A stretch of 64,000 nt of DNA from Cupriavidus alkaliphilus. GTDB taxonomy: Bacteria > Pseudomonadota > Gammaproteobacteria > Burkholderiales > Burkholderiaceae. The stretch is from assembly GCF_900094595.1 (NCBI RefSeq), contig NZ_FMAD01000009.1, positions 124,001 through 188,000 of the forward strand, written 5' to 3'. Both the position numbers and the translations under genes were made by a program. This document shows positions 48,666 to 61,076 of the stretch, one piece after another. The notes under the pieces were generated by a model that saw nothing but the letters and a program-made list of their open reading frames with translations, was not told the DNA's origin and made no database searches. The first letter of the stretch is position 1; each line of letters starts with the position of its first letter.

Positions 48666-50030
48666 ATGTCGATGCCGGATCCCGCTTCCAAGCCGGGCAC
48701 ATCCACCCCCGCAGCGCCCCACGCCGCGCCGTCGCTGCTCGAGCGGGTATTCAGGCTGCGCGAGCACCATACCGATGTCCGTACCGAGATCCTGGCCGGC
48801 ATCACCACGTTCCTGACGATGGCGTACATCATCTTCGTCAATCCCTCCATCCTTGGCGATGCGGGCATGCCGAAGGACGCGGTGTTCGTTGCCACCTGCG
48901 TGGCCGCGGCGATCGGCACGCTGATCATGGGCTTCTACGCCAACTATCCGATCGCGATGGCGCCCGGCATGGGCCTGAACGCGTATTTTGCGTACACGGT
49001 GGTCAAGGGCATGGGCTTCCCGTGGGAAGCGGCGCTGGGCGCGGTCTTTATCTCCGGCTGCCTGTTCCTGCTGGTGACGCTGTTCCGCGTGCGCGAAATG
49101 ATTGTCAATGGCATCCCGCATTCGATTCGCGTGGCCATCACCGCGGGCATCGGCCTGTTCCTGGCCATCGTTGCGCTGAAGAACGCCGGCATCGTCACCG
49201 CGAGCCCGGCCACGCTGGTGACCATCGGTGACCTGCACCAGCCTGCGGCGGTGCTCGCGATCGTCGGCTTCTTCGTGATCGTGGCGCTGGACCACCTGCG
49301 TGTGAAGGGTGCCATCCTGATCGGCATCCTGCTCACCACGCTGCTGAGTTTCGCCTTTGCCGGCAACACTTTCCACGGTGTCTTTTCCGCGCCGCCGTCG
49401 CTGAGCCCGACGCTGTTCAAGCTCGACATCACCGCGGCCTTGTCGATCGGCATCATCAACGTGGTGCTGGTGTTCTTCCTGGTGGAGCTGTTCGATGCGA
49501 CCGGCACGCTGATGGGGGTGGCCAACCGCGCGGGCCTGCTCAAGGCCGGCAAGATGGACCGGCTCAACAAGGCGCTGATGGCCGACAGCACCGCCATCAT
49601 GGCGGGCTCGTTTCTGGGCACGTCGTCCACCACCGCGTATATCGAAAGCGCCTCGGGCGTGCAGGCAGGCGGACGTACCGGCCTGACCGCAGTGACGGTG
49701 GCCGTGCTGTTTCTCGCGGCGCTGTTCATTGCGCCGCTGGCGGGAACGGTGCCGGCCTATGCCACCGCGCCGGCGCTGCTGTATGTGTCGTGCCTGATGT
49801 TGCGCGAGCTGCTGGAAATCGACTGGAACGACGTCACCGAGGTGGTGCCCGCGGTGATGACGGCGCTGGGCATGCCATTTACCTATTCGGTCGCCAATGG
49901 CGTGGCGTTCGGCTTTATCAGCTATGCGGCGCTGAAGCTGCTGACCGGTCGCGCACGCAGCGTGCCGGTGATGGTGTGGATCATTGCCGCCGTGTTCATC
50001 TTCAAGTTCTATTACCTTCCGGGGCACTGA
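48666..50030 (+). CDS. NCS2-family purine permease
   Basis: A 454-residue inner-membrane transporter of the AzgA-like branch of NCS2 (guanine/hypoxanthine/adenine:proton symport). It has about 13 hydrophobic segments, the block MAPGMGLNAYFAYTVVKGMG (about 98-117) and GTSSTTAYIESASGVQAGGR (about 318-337), which carry the substrate-binding residues of the family. AGGAGA precedes the ATG. A rho-independent terminator lies 40 bp after the stop. Purine type cannot be read with confidence. Confidence 0.92.
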   Translation: MSMPDPASKPGTSTPAAPHAAPSLLERVFRLREHHTDVRTEILAGITTFLTMAYIIFVNPSILGDAGMPKDAVFVATCVAAAIGTLIMGFYANYPIAMAPGMGLNAYFAYTVVKGMGFPWEAALGAVFISGCLFLLVTLFRVREMIVNGIPHSIRVAITAGIGLFLAIVALKNAGIVTASPATLVTIGDLHQPAAVLAIVGFFVIVALDHLRVKGAILIGILLTTLLSFAFAGNTFHGVFSAPPSLSPTLFKLDITAALSIGIINVVLVFFLVELFDATGTLMGVANRAGLLKAGKMDRLNKALMADSTAIMAGSFLGTSSTTAYIESASGVQAGGRTGLTAVTVAVLFLAALFIAPLAGTVPAYATAPALLYVSCLMLRELLEIDWNDVTEVVPAVMTALGMPFTYSVANGVAFGFISYAALKLLTGRARSVPVMVWIIAAVFIFKFYYLPGH

Positions 50031-50068
50031 ACGGCACGCGCCGGAGCAACGACAAGTCTCTTCGGCAG

Positions 50069-50094
50069 GGCGGCCCCAGGGCCGCCTTTTTTTG
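50069..50094 (+). terminator. terminator of the purine permease gene
   Basis: GGCGGCCC-CAG-GGCCGCC followed by TTTTTTT, 40 bp behind the stop codon. Confidence 0.9.
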
Positions 50095-50132
50095 CCGTGA
50101 TGGCACGCAGCGCAGTCCGCGCAAAGCCGCTG

Positions 50133-50274
50133 CGTACCCGTTTCTGCGCGCGCCCGATGCGGCGGGGCTGGCGAAGCGTACCCGATTCTGCGTGCAGGCC
50201 GCGGCAGCGTTTCAGAGCTCCGGCAGAGTCATGTCCCTGCCGCGGTGGGGTGTCGGAGCGTACCCGTTTCTGCG
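50133..50274 (+). repeat. cluster of three dispersed iterons
   Basis: CGTACCCGTTTCTGCG at 50133, CGTACCCGATTCTGCG at 50177 and CGTACCCGTTTCTGCG at 50259, all in one direction, about 2.3 kb beyond the last origin copy. The cluster sits directly behind the permease terminator in a 680-bp gene-free gap. Confidence 0.85.
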
Positions 50275-50708
50275 TAGTATGTCCGCGTCGTAGGCGCGCG
50301 CAGGAGCGCATAGAAGCGCGCTGCGGCGTGCCGCTGCCAGCGCTTTCGCGTGTGTGCGCGAGGGCTCATACCAATGGATGAGATTGGCTGTAAGTCACCC
50401 ACACGGGGCTGGACAAACCGCCGCAAATGCACTGAACTATAGGCGTGGCAAAGAGGGGCGCGGCAAGCGCCCCTTCTTGACTCCGGTGTATGCGGCACGG
50501 TGCCGGAGCCACGCCGGAAGCGCGTCGGCGCAATGCGCCAGGACGGCAGCGCTTTCGCGACAGAGACCGTCAATATCAATGACGGCGCCGTCCACAATCC
50601 GGGAGCGTGCGGACAACATGCGCGCCACGCAGGCAAGAAAATTCCAAGACTGAAAAGTGGTAAACGTAGACGTGCAGTGCCGGGGGATGTTGTTCAACGG
50701 GGATAATC
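50275..50708. other. gene-free stretch with one strong hairpin
   Basis: A hairpin AAGAGGGGCGCGGCAAGCGCCCCTTCTT (50452-50479) is the only notable structure. A reverse open frame across it (50437-50697) has weak coding signs and would leave no room for a promoter, so I do not call it. Confidence 0.4.
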
Positions 50709-51179
50709 ATGACCGCAGGAGAGATCCGGCGACCCGTCATCGGGCCTGTCAGGGAGTCCAGTAACCGATCCATCCGATCTATGCGTACAGCCTGGGCTGC
50801 CGTGGGGGAGGCCGCAGGTGAAGTGCCAGCCAAACGGGTCGCGAGCGACGCTGTCACCGCGGAGATCGACGCCCTGCTTGCCGAAGACAGCGAACTCAGC
50901 GACAGCGCCCGTGCGGCGGTGTCCAACTTGCTGCGTCGCCATCGGCTGCTCGAAGGGGAACTGGCGCGCCAGCGCTCGCTGCTGCAGGAATGGATCCTCA
51001 GCCAGCTGACCTACAAGACGCTCTACTACCAATACTCCGGCCAGTCGCCGCAGGCGCCTCGCGTGGAGTTGATGCGCGAGAAGGAGGCCGTGCGGCGGCG
51101 CATCCGCGAACAGCTTCAGGCAGGGGCGGATTACCTCGCCACGCCTGACGAGGCTACTCGCAGTCTGTCCAGCTCGTGA
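50709..51179 (+). CDS. hypothetical alpha-helical protein, 156 aa
   Basis: A 156-residue protein with no recognised family. The first 40 residues are Arg/Ser-rich; the rest is strongly helical and charged (VTAEIDALLAEDSELSDSAR, then RRHRLLEGELARQRSLLQEW), suggesting a coiled coil. The Tyr-rich stretch YKTLYYQYSG is near residue 105. GGGGATAATC precedes the ATG. It is 125 bp upstream of the sigma-54 activator gene in the same direction and may be co-transcribed with it. A partner or modulator role for that regulator is only a guess. Confidence 0.6.
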   Translation: MTAGEIRRPVIGPVRESSNRSIRSMRTAWAAVGEAAGEVPAKRVASDAVTAEIDALLAEDSELSDSARAAVSNLLRRHRLLEGELARQRSLLQEWILSQLTYKTLYYQYSGQSPQAPRVELMREKEAVRRRIREQLQAGADYLATPDEATRSLSSS

Positions 51180-51304
51180 CACCGACGTCGACCGCGGGCC
51201 CATGCCCGCAGCCAGTTCAGCCCCACCGTCCGCCACGGACGCGCGCCGCTGCCGCGGCCACGGGTGCCGGCACCAAGAACAAGCCTAACGTCCGGGAGAT
51301 CGTG

Positions 51305-52672
<1,368 letters not shown>

Positions 52673-52828
52673 CGGCAGTCAGGGGGCATTCAGCAGCTGC
52701 GGTCGCGTGTCGGTTGCCGGCACGGCCAGTACCGCGGCCAGTAACACGGCCAGCACAGGCGCCAGCGGGAAAGGGGAACCGGCGACGTCCGCTCGCCGGT
52801 TCCACCTTTCCCCGTGCCGGCCGGCACG

Positions 52829-53239
52829 TCAGCGCACCACTCGCGGGGGCCTGGCGGCCCACTTCCCGTCCGCGAACCCGCCCGCGAACCCGCCGCCGGA
52901 CGCGTGCGCGGGCGCGGTGGCGAGGTTCATGCTGATCTTGCCGCGCGCGCGCCGCGGCGGCTCGCAGGCATCCTGCGAAGGCCACGGCACGATGTCGCGG
53001 CGGCGCTGGCCGTCGCGTGCATGCCGCGCGGGCGGCGCCAGCGCTTCGCTGCCCGTCGTGTCCGGATCCAGCCGCAGTTCCCCCCAGGCCCAGCCGAAGC
53101 CGCGCACATAGACGTCATGACTGACCGCGGCGTGGCTGTTCGCGTGGTCGGCGTCGGGGCGGTCGAACCACGCGTAGCTGGCCGCCGCCGCGCTGCCCGA
53201 GCCAATCGCCAGCGCCGTGGCGAGCATTGCAGCTTTCAT
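52829..53239 (-). CDS. hypothetical exported protein, 136 aa
   Basis: A 136-residue precursor with a signal peptide of about 20 residues (MKAAMLATALAIGSGSAAAA). The mature part is short, polar and basic, with several Trp (WGELRLDPDTTGSE, DIVPWPSQ) and a Gly/Ala-rich end. GGGAG lies nine bases before this ATG; an upstream ATG overlaps that site. It is convergent with the activator gene at 51305. No family is recognised; it may be a periplasmic protein. Confidence 0.6.
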   Translation of the reverse strand: MKAAMLATALAIGSGSAAAASYAWFDRPDADHANSHAAVSHDVYVRGFGWAWGELRLDPDTTGSEALAPPARHARDGQRRRDIVPWPSQDACEPPRRARGKISMNLATAPAHASGGGFAGGFADGKWAARPPRVVR

Positions 53240-53338
53240 GGTCGGCATCTCCCTGTGGAAAAAAAGTGCCCGCCGGGGGACGGAACACTAATCCGTGCGG
53301 TTACGCTGGCTCGCGTGCCCGCCTGTTGTGCTGGGCCG

Positions 53339-53560
53339 TCATGCGCGCCGCTTGCCCGCGTGCCGGCGGCATGCCGGACTGGCCTGCGCCGGTCTGCGGA
53401 TCGCCACGCAAGCCATGCCGTGCGCGCTGCGCGCGACTTGCTCGCGCGCGCGCGGATAGGGCAGCAGCGGCGCCGACACCAGGTCCATCTCTGACGGCGG
53501 CGGACCGGCCAGGCGGTATGCGCGCCGGCGCGCCGTCATGCGGGAAGGCGGGTGACGCAT
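53339..53560 (-). CDS. small hypothetical protein, 73 aa
   Basis: A 73-residue basic protein, starting MRHPPSRMTARRRAYRLAGP. GGAG is eight bases before the ATG, and third codon positions are mostly G/C, which is the basis for accepting it. No signal peptide or family is visible. It precedes the exported protein gene on the same strand, 99 bp apart, and could share its transcript. Confidence 0.4.
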   Translation of the reverse strand: MRHPPSRMTARRRAYRLAGPPPSEMDLVSAPLLPYPRAREQVARSAHGMACVAIRRPAQASPACRRHAGKRRA

Positions 53561-53986
53561 GTGGTGATCTCCAGCGCGCAAGGACGGGTTTGACGGAACT
53601 GGCGCAGGCCTGCACTGTGCGCCCTGGCCAAGTCAGAGCGACAAGTGTGCCAAGGGCCGCAAACGCTTGTGCCACGCGGCTTTGCGAGACAGATCGCAGT
53701 ACCCGGGCGCCACTGCGCGGCGGCGCTGGACCAATTGGTTGCGCCACTGCAACGCGTTGCGCCGACGCCGTGGCGGCGCAGGCATGGCGCTGGCGTCCGC
53801 CGGCGCGCACTGGCCGGCGGCTTGCCGTGCGCCCGACGCGTGGCGCCACGGCCTCGCAGCCGTTGCACGGTTGAAACTGGCCTTACATCAGTCATGCACG
53901 CGAGTAACCGCGATGCATCGCGTCACCATGACGCTACGGTGCGTGGCCACGCAGAAACGGGTACGCGCCGGGGGCGGCGCGCGCGG
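53561..53986. other. intergenic region
   Basis: About 425 bp with no gene I can support. It holds the dispersed iteron at 53950 and otherwise GC-rich sequence without clear hairpins or promoters. Confidence 0.35.
53950..53965 (-). repeat. dispersed iteron-like 16-mer (outlier)
   Basis: CGCAGAAACGGGTACG, an exact reverse complement of the consensus, 21 bp after the stop of the small lipoprotein gene. Confidence 0.85.
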
Positions 53987-54184
53987 TCAACGGGGCTGGC
54001 CCGAGGTGCCAGAGGGGTTGGCAGGGCTGGACGGTGTCGCAGCGGGCGCTGCCGAGGGCACGGCGCCCGAGGCGGTGCCGGAGATGGGCTTGGGGCCGGG
54101 CTGGCTGCGCTCGCAGCCGGCGCAGCCGAGCACGGCGATGATTGCCAGCACGGCCGCCGGACGTGTGCGGAGGTTGCAGGTCAC
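53987..54184 (-). CDS. small lipoprotein, 65 aa
   Basis: A 65-residue precursor. AGGAGG lies six bases before the GTG at 54184, which is why I prefer it to an upstream ATG. The signal segment AAVLAIIAVLGCAGC contains a lipobox with two Cys, either of which could be lipidated. The mature part is a Pro/Ser/Ala/Gly-rich tail without secondary structure. Small lipoproteins of this type are common in Burkholderiales envelopes and have no assigned function. The gene is divergent from the BrkB/YihY gene. Confidence 0.65.
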   Translation of the reverse strand: MTCNLRTRPAAVLAIIAVLGCAGCERSQPGPKPISGTASGAVPSAAPAATPSSPANPSGTSGQPR

Positions 54185-54387
54185 GGGTGCCTCCTTGCGC
54201 CGGCGCGCGGGCAACGGATGCGCCGGCAGGTATGCCTGGTCTTACTGTAGCAGGTCGCCTGTGCCGCGCCGCGCCAGGCGCGTCTTGGGCAAGCGGCGCG
54301 ATGCGCAGTATGATGAACGCAGCGCCCGCCGCGCGGGCAGGCGCAATCCATCCGCGGTCCCGCGCCGGATCGCGCCAGCACCAGGCC

Positions 54388-55356
54388 GTGACTGACAAGA
54401 CCGAACCTTCCTCCTCGTCTGCCGCCGAAGGCGTGCCGCCGCCGCGCCGGCACCGCCCGCACTGGCTGCCCGACCGCCATACCGGGGCGCGCACGCTGCG
54501 CGTCGTGTCCGCCGCGATCACGTCGTGGTTCGCGCACCGCGCCGCCAGCAAGGGCGCGGCGCTGTCCTTCTACATGCTGTTCTCGCTGGCGCCGATCCTG
54601 GTGCTGGTGATCTCGATCGCCGGTTTGTTCTTCGGCGCCGAGGCGGCACGCGGCGAGATCTTCGCGCAGCTCGAAGGGCTGGTCGGCGACCAGGGCGCCG
54701 CCGCCATCGAGGGCATCCTGGCCGCGACGCACCGCGCCGGCGGCAGCGGCATGGCGGCGCTGATCGCGACCGGCATCCTGTTCGTCGGCGCCACCAGTGC
54801 CTTTGCCGAACTCAAAAGCAGCCTGGACGACATCTGGCACGTGCCGGTGCCCGACACTGCCGGCTGGCGCCAGTTGCTGCGCACGCGCCTGTTGTCGTTC
54901 AGCCTGGTGCTGGTGCTGGCCTTCATGCTGCTGGTGTCGTTGATCGTCAATGCGGCGCTGGCGGTGGTGGAGCGCATCTGGGGCCAGCTGTGGACGCAAT
55001 CGTGGTTTGCGCCGGTGGCCGAAGTCATCTCCTCGCTGTTTTCGTTCGCGGTGGTGACCGCGCTGTTCGCGGTGATCTTCAAGATGCTGCCCAATGCGCG
55101 TATCGCCTGGCGCGACGTCACCATGGGCGCGGTCATCACCGCGCTGCTGTTCTCGATCGGCAAGCGGCTGATCGGGCTGTACCTGGGCAACAGCGCGGTG
55201 GCCTCGTCCTATGGCGCCGCCGGGTCGGTGGTGGCGCTGATGCTGTGGGTGTATTACTCGGCACAGATCTTTTTCTTCGGCGCCGAGCTGACGCGCCAGT
55301 ACGCGCTGCAGTTCGGCAGCCTGCGGGGCAAGCCGGCGGACAAGCTGGCCGGGTAG
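54388..55356 (+). CDS. YihY/BrkB family membrane protein
   Basis: A 322-residue inner-membrane protein with about six membrane segments in the BrkB/YihY (formerly RNase BN) family. Key stretches are SKGAALSFYMLFSLAPILVL (about 49-68), LKSSLDDIWHVP and GSVVALMLWVYYSAQIFFFG. An exact role is not established; homologues affect serum resistance or transport. The start is unclear: the GTG 54388 begins the polar tail, but ATGs at 54301-54313 are in frame with poor codon use between them. It is followed by prfC about 200 bp downstream. Confidence 0.85.
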   Translation: MTDKTEPSSSSAAEGVPPPRRHRPHWLPDRHTGARTLRVVSAAITSWFAHRAASKGAALSFYMLFSLAPILVLVISIAGLFFGAEAARGEIFAQLEGLVGDQGAAAIEGILAATHRAGGSGMAALIATGILFVGATSAFAELKSSLDDIWHVPVPDTAGWRQLLRTRLLSFSLVLVLAFMLLVSLIVNAALAVVERIWGQLWTQSWFAPVAEVISSLFSFAVVTALFAVIFKMLPNARIAWRDVTMGAVITALLFSIGKRLIGLYLGNSAVASSYGAAGSVVALMLWVYYSAQIFFFGAELTRQYALQFGSLRGKPADKLAG

Positions 55357-55551
55357 CGGCAGCGCCGGAGCGGGGCGCGGGCCCGGCGGGCGGCAACGCA
55401 AATCCCGTAGCGGCGCCCAAACCGGTAAAATAACGCCCCATTCCCTTCGCGTGCCCGCAGGGCCCGGCCCTGCGGCCGCCCGCGGCGCTGCCGGCCCTGG
55501 TTCCGGCCACCGCCGGGCCATCCCAATATTTCCCAGTCTGATTCCGCTGCC

Positions 55552-57153
<1,602 letters not shown>

Positions 57154-57173
57154 GCGCGCACCAAAGCTCCAAA

Positions 57174-57207
57174 AGCAAAACGGCTCGCAGTTGCGAGCCG
57201 TTTTGCT
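57174..57207. terminator. bidirectional terminator between prfC and TonB receptor gene
   Basis: AGCAAAACGGCTCGCA-GT-TGCGAGCCGTTTTGCT is a nearly perfect palindrome with A-run and T-run, able to end both convergent transcripts. Confidence 0.9.
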
Positions 57208-57243
57208 ATCAGAAGGGGGGCGCCCCGTCAGCCTGATGTCGCC

Positions 57244-59409
57244 TCAATACGCCAGCGACGCCTGGATATAGAACGTCCGCGGCATGCCCACATACTTGCC
57301 GGCATTGTTGTCGGTCGAGCGCGTGAAATAGCGCTTGTCGAATACGTTCTTCACGCCCACCGCCACCTTCAGGTTCTGCGCCGCCTTGCCGAAGTCATAG
57401 CCCACGCGCAGGTTCATCAGCGCATAGCCCGGGATATCGCCCAGCGCGCCGTTGGCGCTTTCCGCGGTCTGGTAGGTGGTCGAATTGCTCGGGTCGCCCG
57501 GCGAATGCTGCTTGGACTGCGCAAAGCCATCAACATTGAACGACCAGCGGTTGCGCGCGTAGCGCATGCCCACCGTGGCCACATGGCGCGAATAGAACGG
57601 CAGGTCGCGCCCGGCGAAGTTGCCCTGGTTGTAGGTCGCTTCGGTGTAGGTATAGGTGGCGTAGGCCGACAGGCCCATCAGCGACTTGTCGAGCGCCCCG
57701 AAGTCATAGCGCAGCGACGATTCCACGCCGCGATGGGTGGTGGCGCCGAGGTTGGTCCATGCATCCGGCGCACCGCCGGTGCCGCCGCGCAGCTGCAGCT
57801 CGTCGTCGAAGTCGATGTTGAACAGCGTTAGCTCGCCGCCCCAGCCATTGGCGTTGAAGTGCGTGCCGATCTCGTAGGTCTTGGCCTTCTCCGGCGTCAG
57901 GCCATTGGTGGTCTGCGCGATCTGGAAATACTGCAGCGGACCGAACGAGACGCCGGCGTTGGCGAACAGTTTCCACTGGTCGCTGACGTGGTACATCACC
58001 GCCAGCGACGGCAGCGGCTCGTTGGACGACACGTCGCGGCGCACATTGGTAAAGCGGTCGGTCACGTTCGAGCGGATAAACTCATAGCGCAGGCCCGGCG
58101 TGATGGTCCAGTTGCCGACGTTGATGGTGTCGTCGATATAGACCGCGTTGGCGGTGGTGCCGCCGGTGCGCCACTGGTAGACCGGCGAGGGCAGGGTGGT
58201 GGCATCGACCGAACCCGGCACGTAGTACGCGGTGCGCGATGCCTGCTCGTCGCTGGCTTCGCGCAGGAAGCGGTAGCCGACGCTGACTTCATGGCTCATG
58301 CTTTCGCCGCGGAACAGCTGCGAGTAGCGCGGCTCGATCGCAAAGGTGTGGTAGTTGCGCGGCGCCGCGGTCAGGCGGCGCCGGCCGGCCTGCGCGCCGC
58401 TGCCTTCCTGCTCGATATTGCTGCCGCGGAAGCTGTCGGTGTAGTACGTCAGCACCTCGAACTTGCGGTCCGCGTCGTTGTGGCTGTATTTCAGGCTGAA
58501 GTCGTGGCGCCGTCCGCTGAAGTTGTCGTAGGGACGCACCGACTGGAATGGGTCGGCGGCATACTGCGCCGGCGTCAGGCCGCCGGGCATGCCGGCCGTG
58601 CCTTCGTAGTAGTGGAACGCGGCGCTCAGCGAGTCGGTCTTCGAGATCCGGTACGCGCCCTTGAGCAGCAGGTCGTCGATATTGACGTGGTCGTTGCTGG
58701 CGCGGTAGCCGTTGCCGTGGATGCCCGAGTACAGCAGCGCGCCGCCCAGCCCCTGCTCGTTGGTGCCGCCGATGAATGCGGTCGGGTTGGTCTTGACGTT
58801 GCCGCCGTGGCTGTAGATGTCGGTCGAGATCGAGGCATCCGCGGCGAAGGTGGTGGGGATCGGGCGCGTCACGAAGTTGATGATGCCGCCCACGTTCTGC
58901 GGGCCGTAGCGCACCGAGCCCGCGCCGCGCACCACGTCGATGGTCTCGAGGTTGCCCAGCGACAGCGGCGCCATCGACAATTGCGGCTGGCCGTAGGGTG
59001 CCACCGCCAGCGGGACCCCATCCATCAGGATGGTCGAGCGCGGCGACAGCCGCGAAGCCAGCCCGCGCACGCCCACGTTCAGCGAGACGTCGCTGCCGCC
59101 GGTGCCGTTGTTCTCCTGCACTTGCACGCCCGGAATGCGGCGCAGCACTTCCCGCACATTATTGGCGCCGGCTTCAGCGAAGGTCTCGCGGTCGACGATG
59201 GTACGCGCGCCCGGGTGCTCCAGCACCTTGGCCTCGTTGGCGTTTTCCAGCCAGTTGCCGACCACGGTGACCGGGTTCAGCGTGGCTTCGGGATTGGCGG
59301 TGGAAGTGGCGGAAGCCGGTTCCGCGGCGTTGGCCGGCAGGGCGGCGAGCTGGGCAAACAGCAGGGCGGCGCCGATGGCACCCCCGGTCAGGCGGAAAGC
59401 GGGCTGCAA
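57244..59409 (-). CDS. TonB-dependent ferric-siderophore-type receptor (FecA-like)
   Basis: A 721-residue outer-membrane receptor for active uptake of an iron chelate. The signal peptide ends ALPANA (about 28); the TonB box region is NPVTVVGNWLEN. The plug domain (VLRRIPGVQVQENN, SPRSTILMDGVPL) is followed by a 22-strand barrel and the terminal aromatic (IQASLAY). A FecA-like signalling domain is not present. The start is TTG, with AGGAAC before it; no ATG fits. A Fur box lies at 59491-59510, with a perfect TATAAT -10 box next to it. The ligand may be a citrate-type or other siderophore. Confidence 0.92.
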   Translation of the reverse strand: MQPAFRLTGGAIGAALLFAQLAALPANAAEPASATSTANPEATLNPVTVVGNWLENANEAKVLEHPGARTIVDRETFAEAGANNVREVLRRIPGVQVQENNGTGGSDVSLNVGVRGLASRLSPRSTILMDGVPLAVAPYGQPQLSMAPLSLGNLETIDVVRGAGSVRYGPQNVGGIINFVTRPIPTTFAADASISTDIYSHGGNVKTNPTAFIGGTNEQGLGGALLYSGIHGNGYRASNDHVNIDDLLLKGAYRISKTDSLSAAFHYYEGTAGMPGGLTPAQYAADPFQSVRPYDNFSGRRHDFSLKYSHNDADRKFEVLTYYTDSFRGSNIEQEGSGAQAGRRRLTAAPRNYHTFAIEPRYSQLFRGESMSHEVSVGYRFLREASDEQASRTAYYVPGSVDATTLPSPVYQWRTGGTTANAVYIDDTINVGNWTITPGLRYEFIRSNVTDRFTNVRRDVSSNEPLPSLAVMYHVSDQWKLFANAGVSFGPLQYFQIAQTTNGLTPEKAKTYEIGTHFNANGWGGELTLFNIDFDDELQLRGGTGGAPDAWTNLGATTHRGVESSLRYDFGALDKSLMGLSAYATYTYTEATYNQGNFAGRDLPFYSRHVATVGMRYARNRWSFNVDGFAQSKQHSPGDPSNSTTYQTAESANGALGDIPGYALMNLRVGYDFGKAAQNLKVAVGVKNVFDKRYFTRSTDNNAGKYVGMPRTFYIQASLAY

Positions 59410-59485
59410 GGTGAGGTTCCTGGGAGAGCGGCGCGTCCCGCTGTGCCGGAAGCGGTGGTCCGGACGGTCGCGCCAATGGGCGGCG

Positions 59486-59510
59486 ATTATAAATGCGAGT
59501 GATTCTCAAA
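59486..59510 (-). promoter_or_regulatory. Fur box and -10 box of TonB receptor gene
   Basis: AAATGCGAGTGATTCTCAAA (59491-59510) fits the Fur hexamer pattern (AATGCGAGTGATTCTCA). On the minus strand TATAAT lies at 59486-59491. The site directly overlaps the promoter, so iron repression is expected. Confidence 0.75.
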
Positions 59511-59731
59511 GGCGAGTAGAGCAGCATCCCGCTACACCCCGGTGTCGCGCCTCTGCATCATTGTGCGGACAAGAAAGCAAAATTCGCGCTCGATTCCGCA
59601 CATTTCGAGGATTGCGTGTGCATGCGTCGGCATCTGCATGCAGCAATTAAGTACACGCTTTAGAATCTGCCCTTTGCGCATGGCGAACCCGCTTCCCGTG
59701 CGCAAGCTCCGCCCCCCTTCCTGCCCCATCC

Positions 59732-60979
59732 ATGTCTTCCCCTGCCACCGTTCCGGCCGCCGAGCCGGACAGCGTCTTCCGTGATTCCGTCTTTCGCCGC
59801 TATTGGTTCGCGCGGCTCTGCACCACCATCGGCTACCAGATCTTTACCGTGGCGGTGGGCTGGCAGATGTACGACCTGACGCGCGACCCGCTGATGCTGG
59901 GCATGGTCGGGCTGGTGCAGTTCCTGCCGTCGGTGGCGCTGATCCTGATGTCGGGCCACGTGGCGGACCGCTTCGACCGGCGCCGCATCGTGCGCACCTG
60001 CCAGTCGATCGAGGCGCTGCTGGCCGCCGGCATGGCCGCCGCCAGCCTGGGCGGCTGGATCGACAGCCATCACATCTTTGTTTTCGTCGCGCTGATCGGC
60101 GCCACGCGCGCGTTCGAGAACCCGACGCTGCAGGCGTTGTTGCCCAGCGTCGTCACGCCGCGCCAGTTGCCGCGCGCGGTGGCGCTGGCCAGTTCGGCGG
60201 GGCAGGCCGCCATCATCATCGGCCCGGCCATCGGCGGCTTTGCCTATGTGGCGGGCCCGGGCGTGGTGTACACGCTGAGCGCGACCCTGTTTGCCATCGC
60301 CGCGGTGCTGGTGGGCGGCATCACGCTGCGCCAGGCGGCGCAGCGGCTGACCGCGCCGGTCAGCGTGCGCACCGTCTTTGCCGGTTTCGCCTATATCCGC
60401 GGCCGCCCGGTGCTGCTGGGCGCGATCTCGCTGGATATGGTCGCGGTGCTGCTGGGCGGCGCCGCGGCGCTGTTGCCGATCTACGCGCGCGACATCCTGC
60501 ATACCGGACCGTGGGGGCTGGGACTGCTGCGCTCGTCCCCGGCCATCGGTGCGCTGGCGATGGCGCTGTGGCTGGCGCGCCATCCGCTGAACCGGCGCGC
60601 CGGACGCGTGATGTTCGCCGCGGTGGCGGTGTTCGGCGTCGCCACGGTGGTGTTCGGGGTCTCGACCTGGCTGCCGCTGTCGATGGCGGCACTGGTGGTG
60701 CTGGGCGCTTCCGACATGATCAGCGTGGTGGTGCGCTCCACGCTGGTCCAGCTCGATACGCCCGACGACATGCGCGGGCGCGTCGGCGCCGTCAATTCGG
60801 TGTTCATCGGCGCTTCCAACCAGTTGGGCGAGTTCGAGTCAGGCGTCACCGCCGCGCTGTTCGGCCCGGTGGGCGCGGTGGTCCTGGGCGGTGTCGGCAC
60901 GCTGCTGGTGGTGGCGGTGTGGATGCGCTTGTTCCCGGCGCTGGCGGCGCGCGACAAGCTGCATGAACAGCCCGCGTGA
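59732..60979 (+). CDS. MFS transporter, EntS-like
   Basis: A 415-residue major facilitator with 12 hydrophobic segments, of the MFS_3 group that includes EntS. Key stretches are GYQIFTVAVGWQMYDLTRDP (about 33-52) and GHVADRFDRRRIVRTCQS (the loop 2-3 motif, about 75-92). It is divergent from the Fur-regulated receptor gene and may share its iron control, exporting a siderophore. That link is inference; other exports are possible. The start ATG has no obvious ribosome-binding site. Confidence 0.85.
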   Translation: MSSPATVPAAEPDSVFRDSVFRRYWFARLCTTIGYQIFTVAVGWQMYDLTRDPLMLGMVGLVQFLPSVALILMSGHVADRFDRRRIVRTCQSIEALLAAGMAAASLGGWIDSHHIFVFVALIGATRAFENPTLQALLPSVVTPRQLPRAVALASSAGQAAIIIGPAIGGFAYVAGPGVVYTLSATLFAIAAVLVGGITLRQAAQRLTAPVSVRTVFAGFAYIRGRPVLLGAISLDMVAVLLGGAAALLPIYARDILHTGPWGLGLLRSSPAIGALAMALWLARHPLNRRAGRVMFAAVAVFGVATVVFGVSTWLPLSMAALVVLGASDMISVVVRSTLVQLDTPDDMRGRVGAVNSVFIGASNQLGEFESGVTAALFGPVGAVVLGGVGTLLVVAVWMRLFPALAARDKLHEQPA

Positions 60980-61012
60980 ATCGACGTGCAGGGCGGCATG
61001 GCGACAGCCGGG

Positions 61013-61028
61013 CGTACCCGATTCTGCG
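61013..61028 (+). repeat. dispersed iteron-like 16-mer (outlier)
   Basis: CGTACCCGATTCTGCG in the 158-bp gap between the EntS-like gene and the AraC-type regulator gene. Confidence 0.85.
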
Positions 61029-61076
61029 TGCGCGGCGGTGGTGCTGCCGGCGGTATAGTGATGCCTCGCGCGCCGA

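Noticed and set aside
50437..50697. An 86-residue reverse open frame before the helical protein gene
   Set aside because: A strong hairpin lies inside it, its codon use is mediocre and its start is only 11 bp from the divergent gene.
57859..59502. A 547-residue forward open frame opposite the TonB receptor
   Set aside because: The receptor on the other strand has full domain motifs, a Fur box and a promoter; this frame has none.
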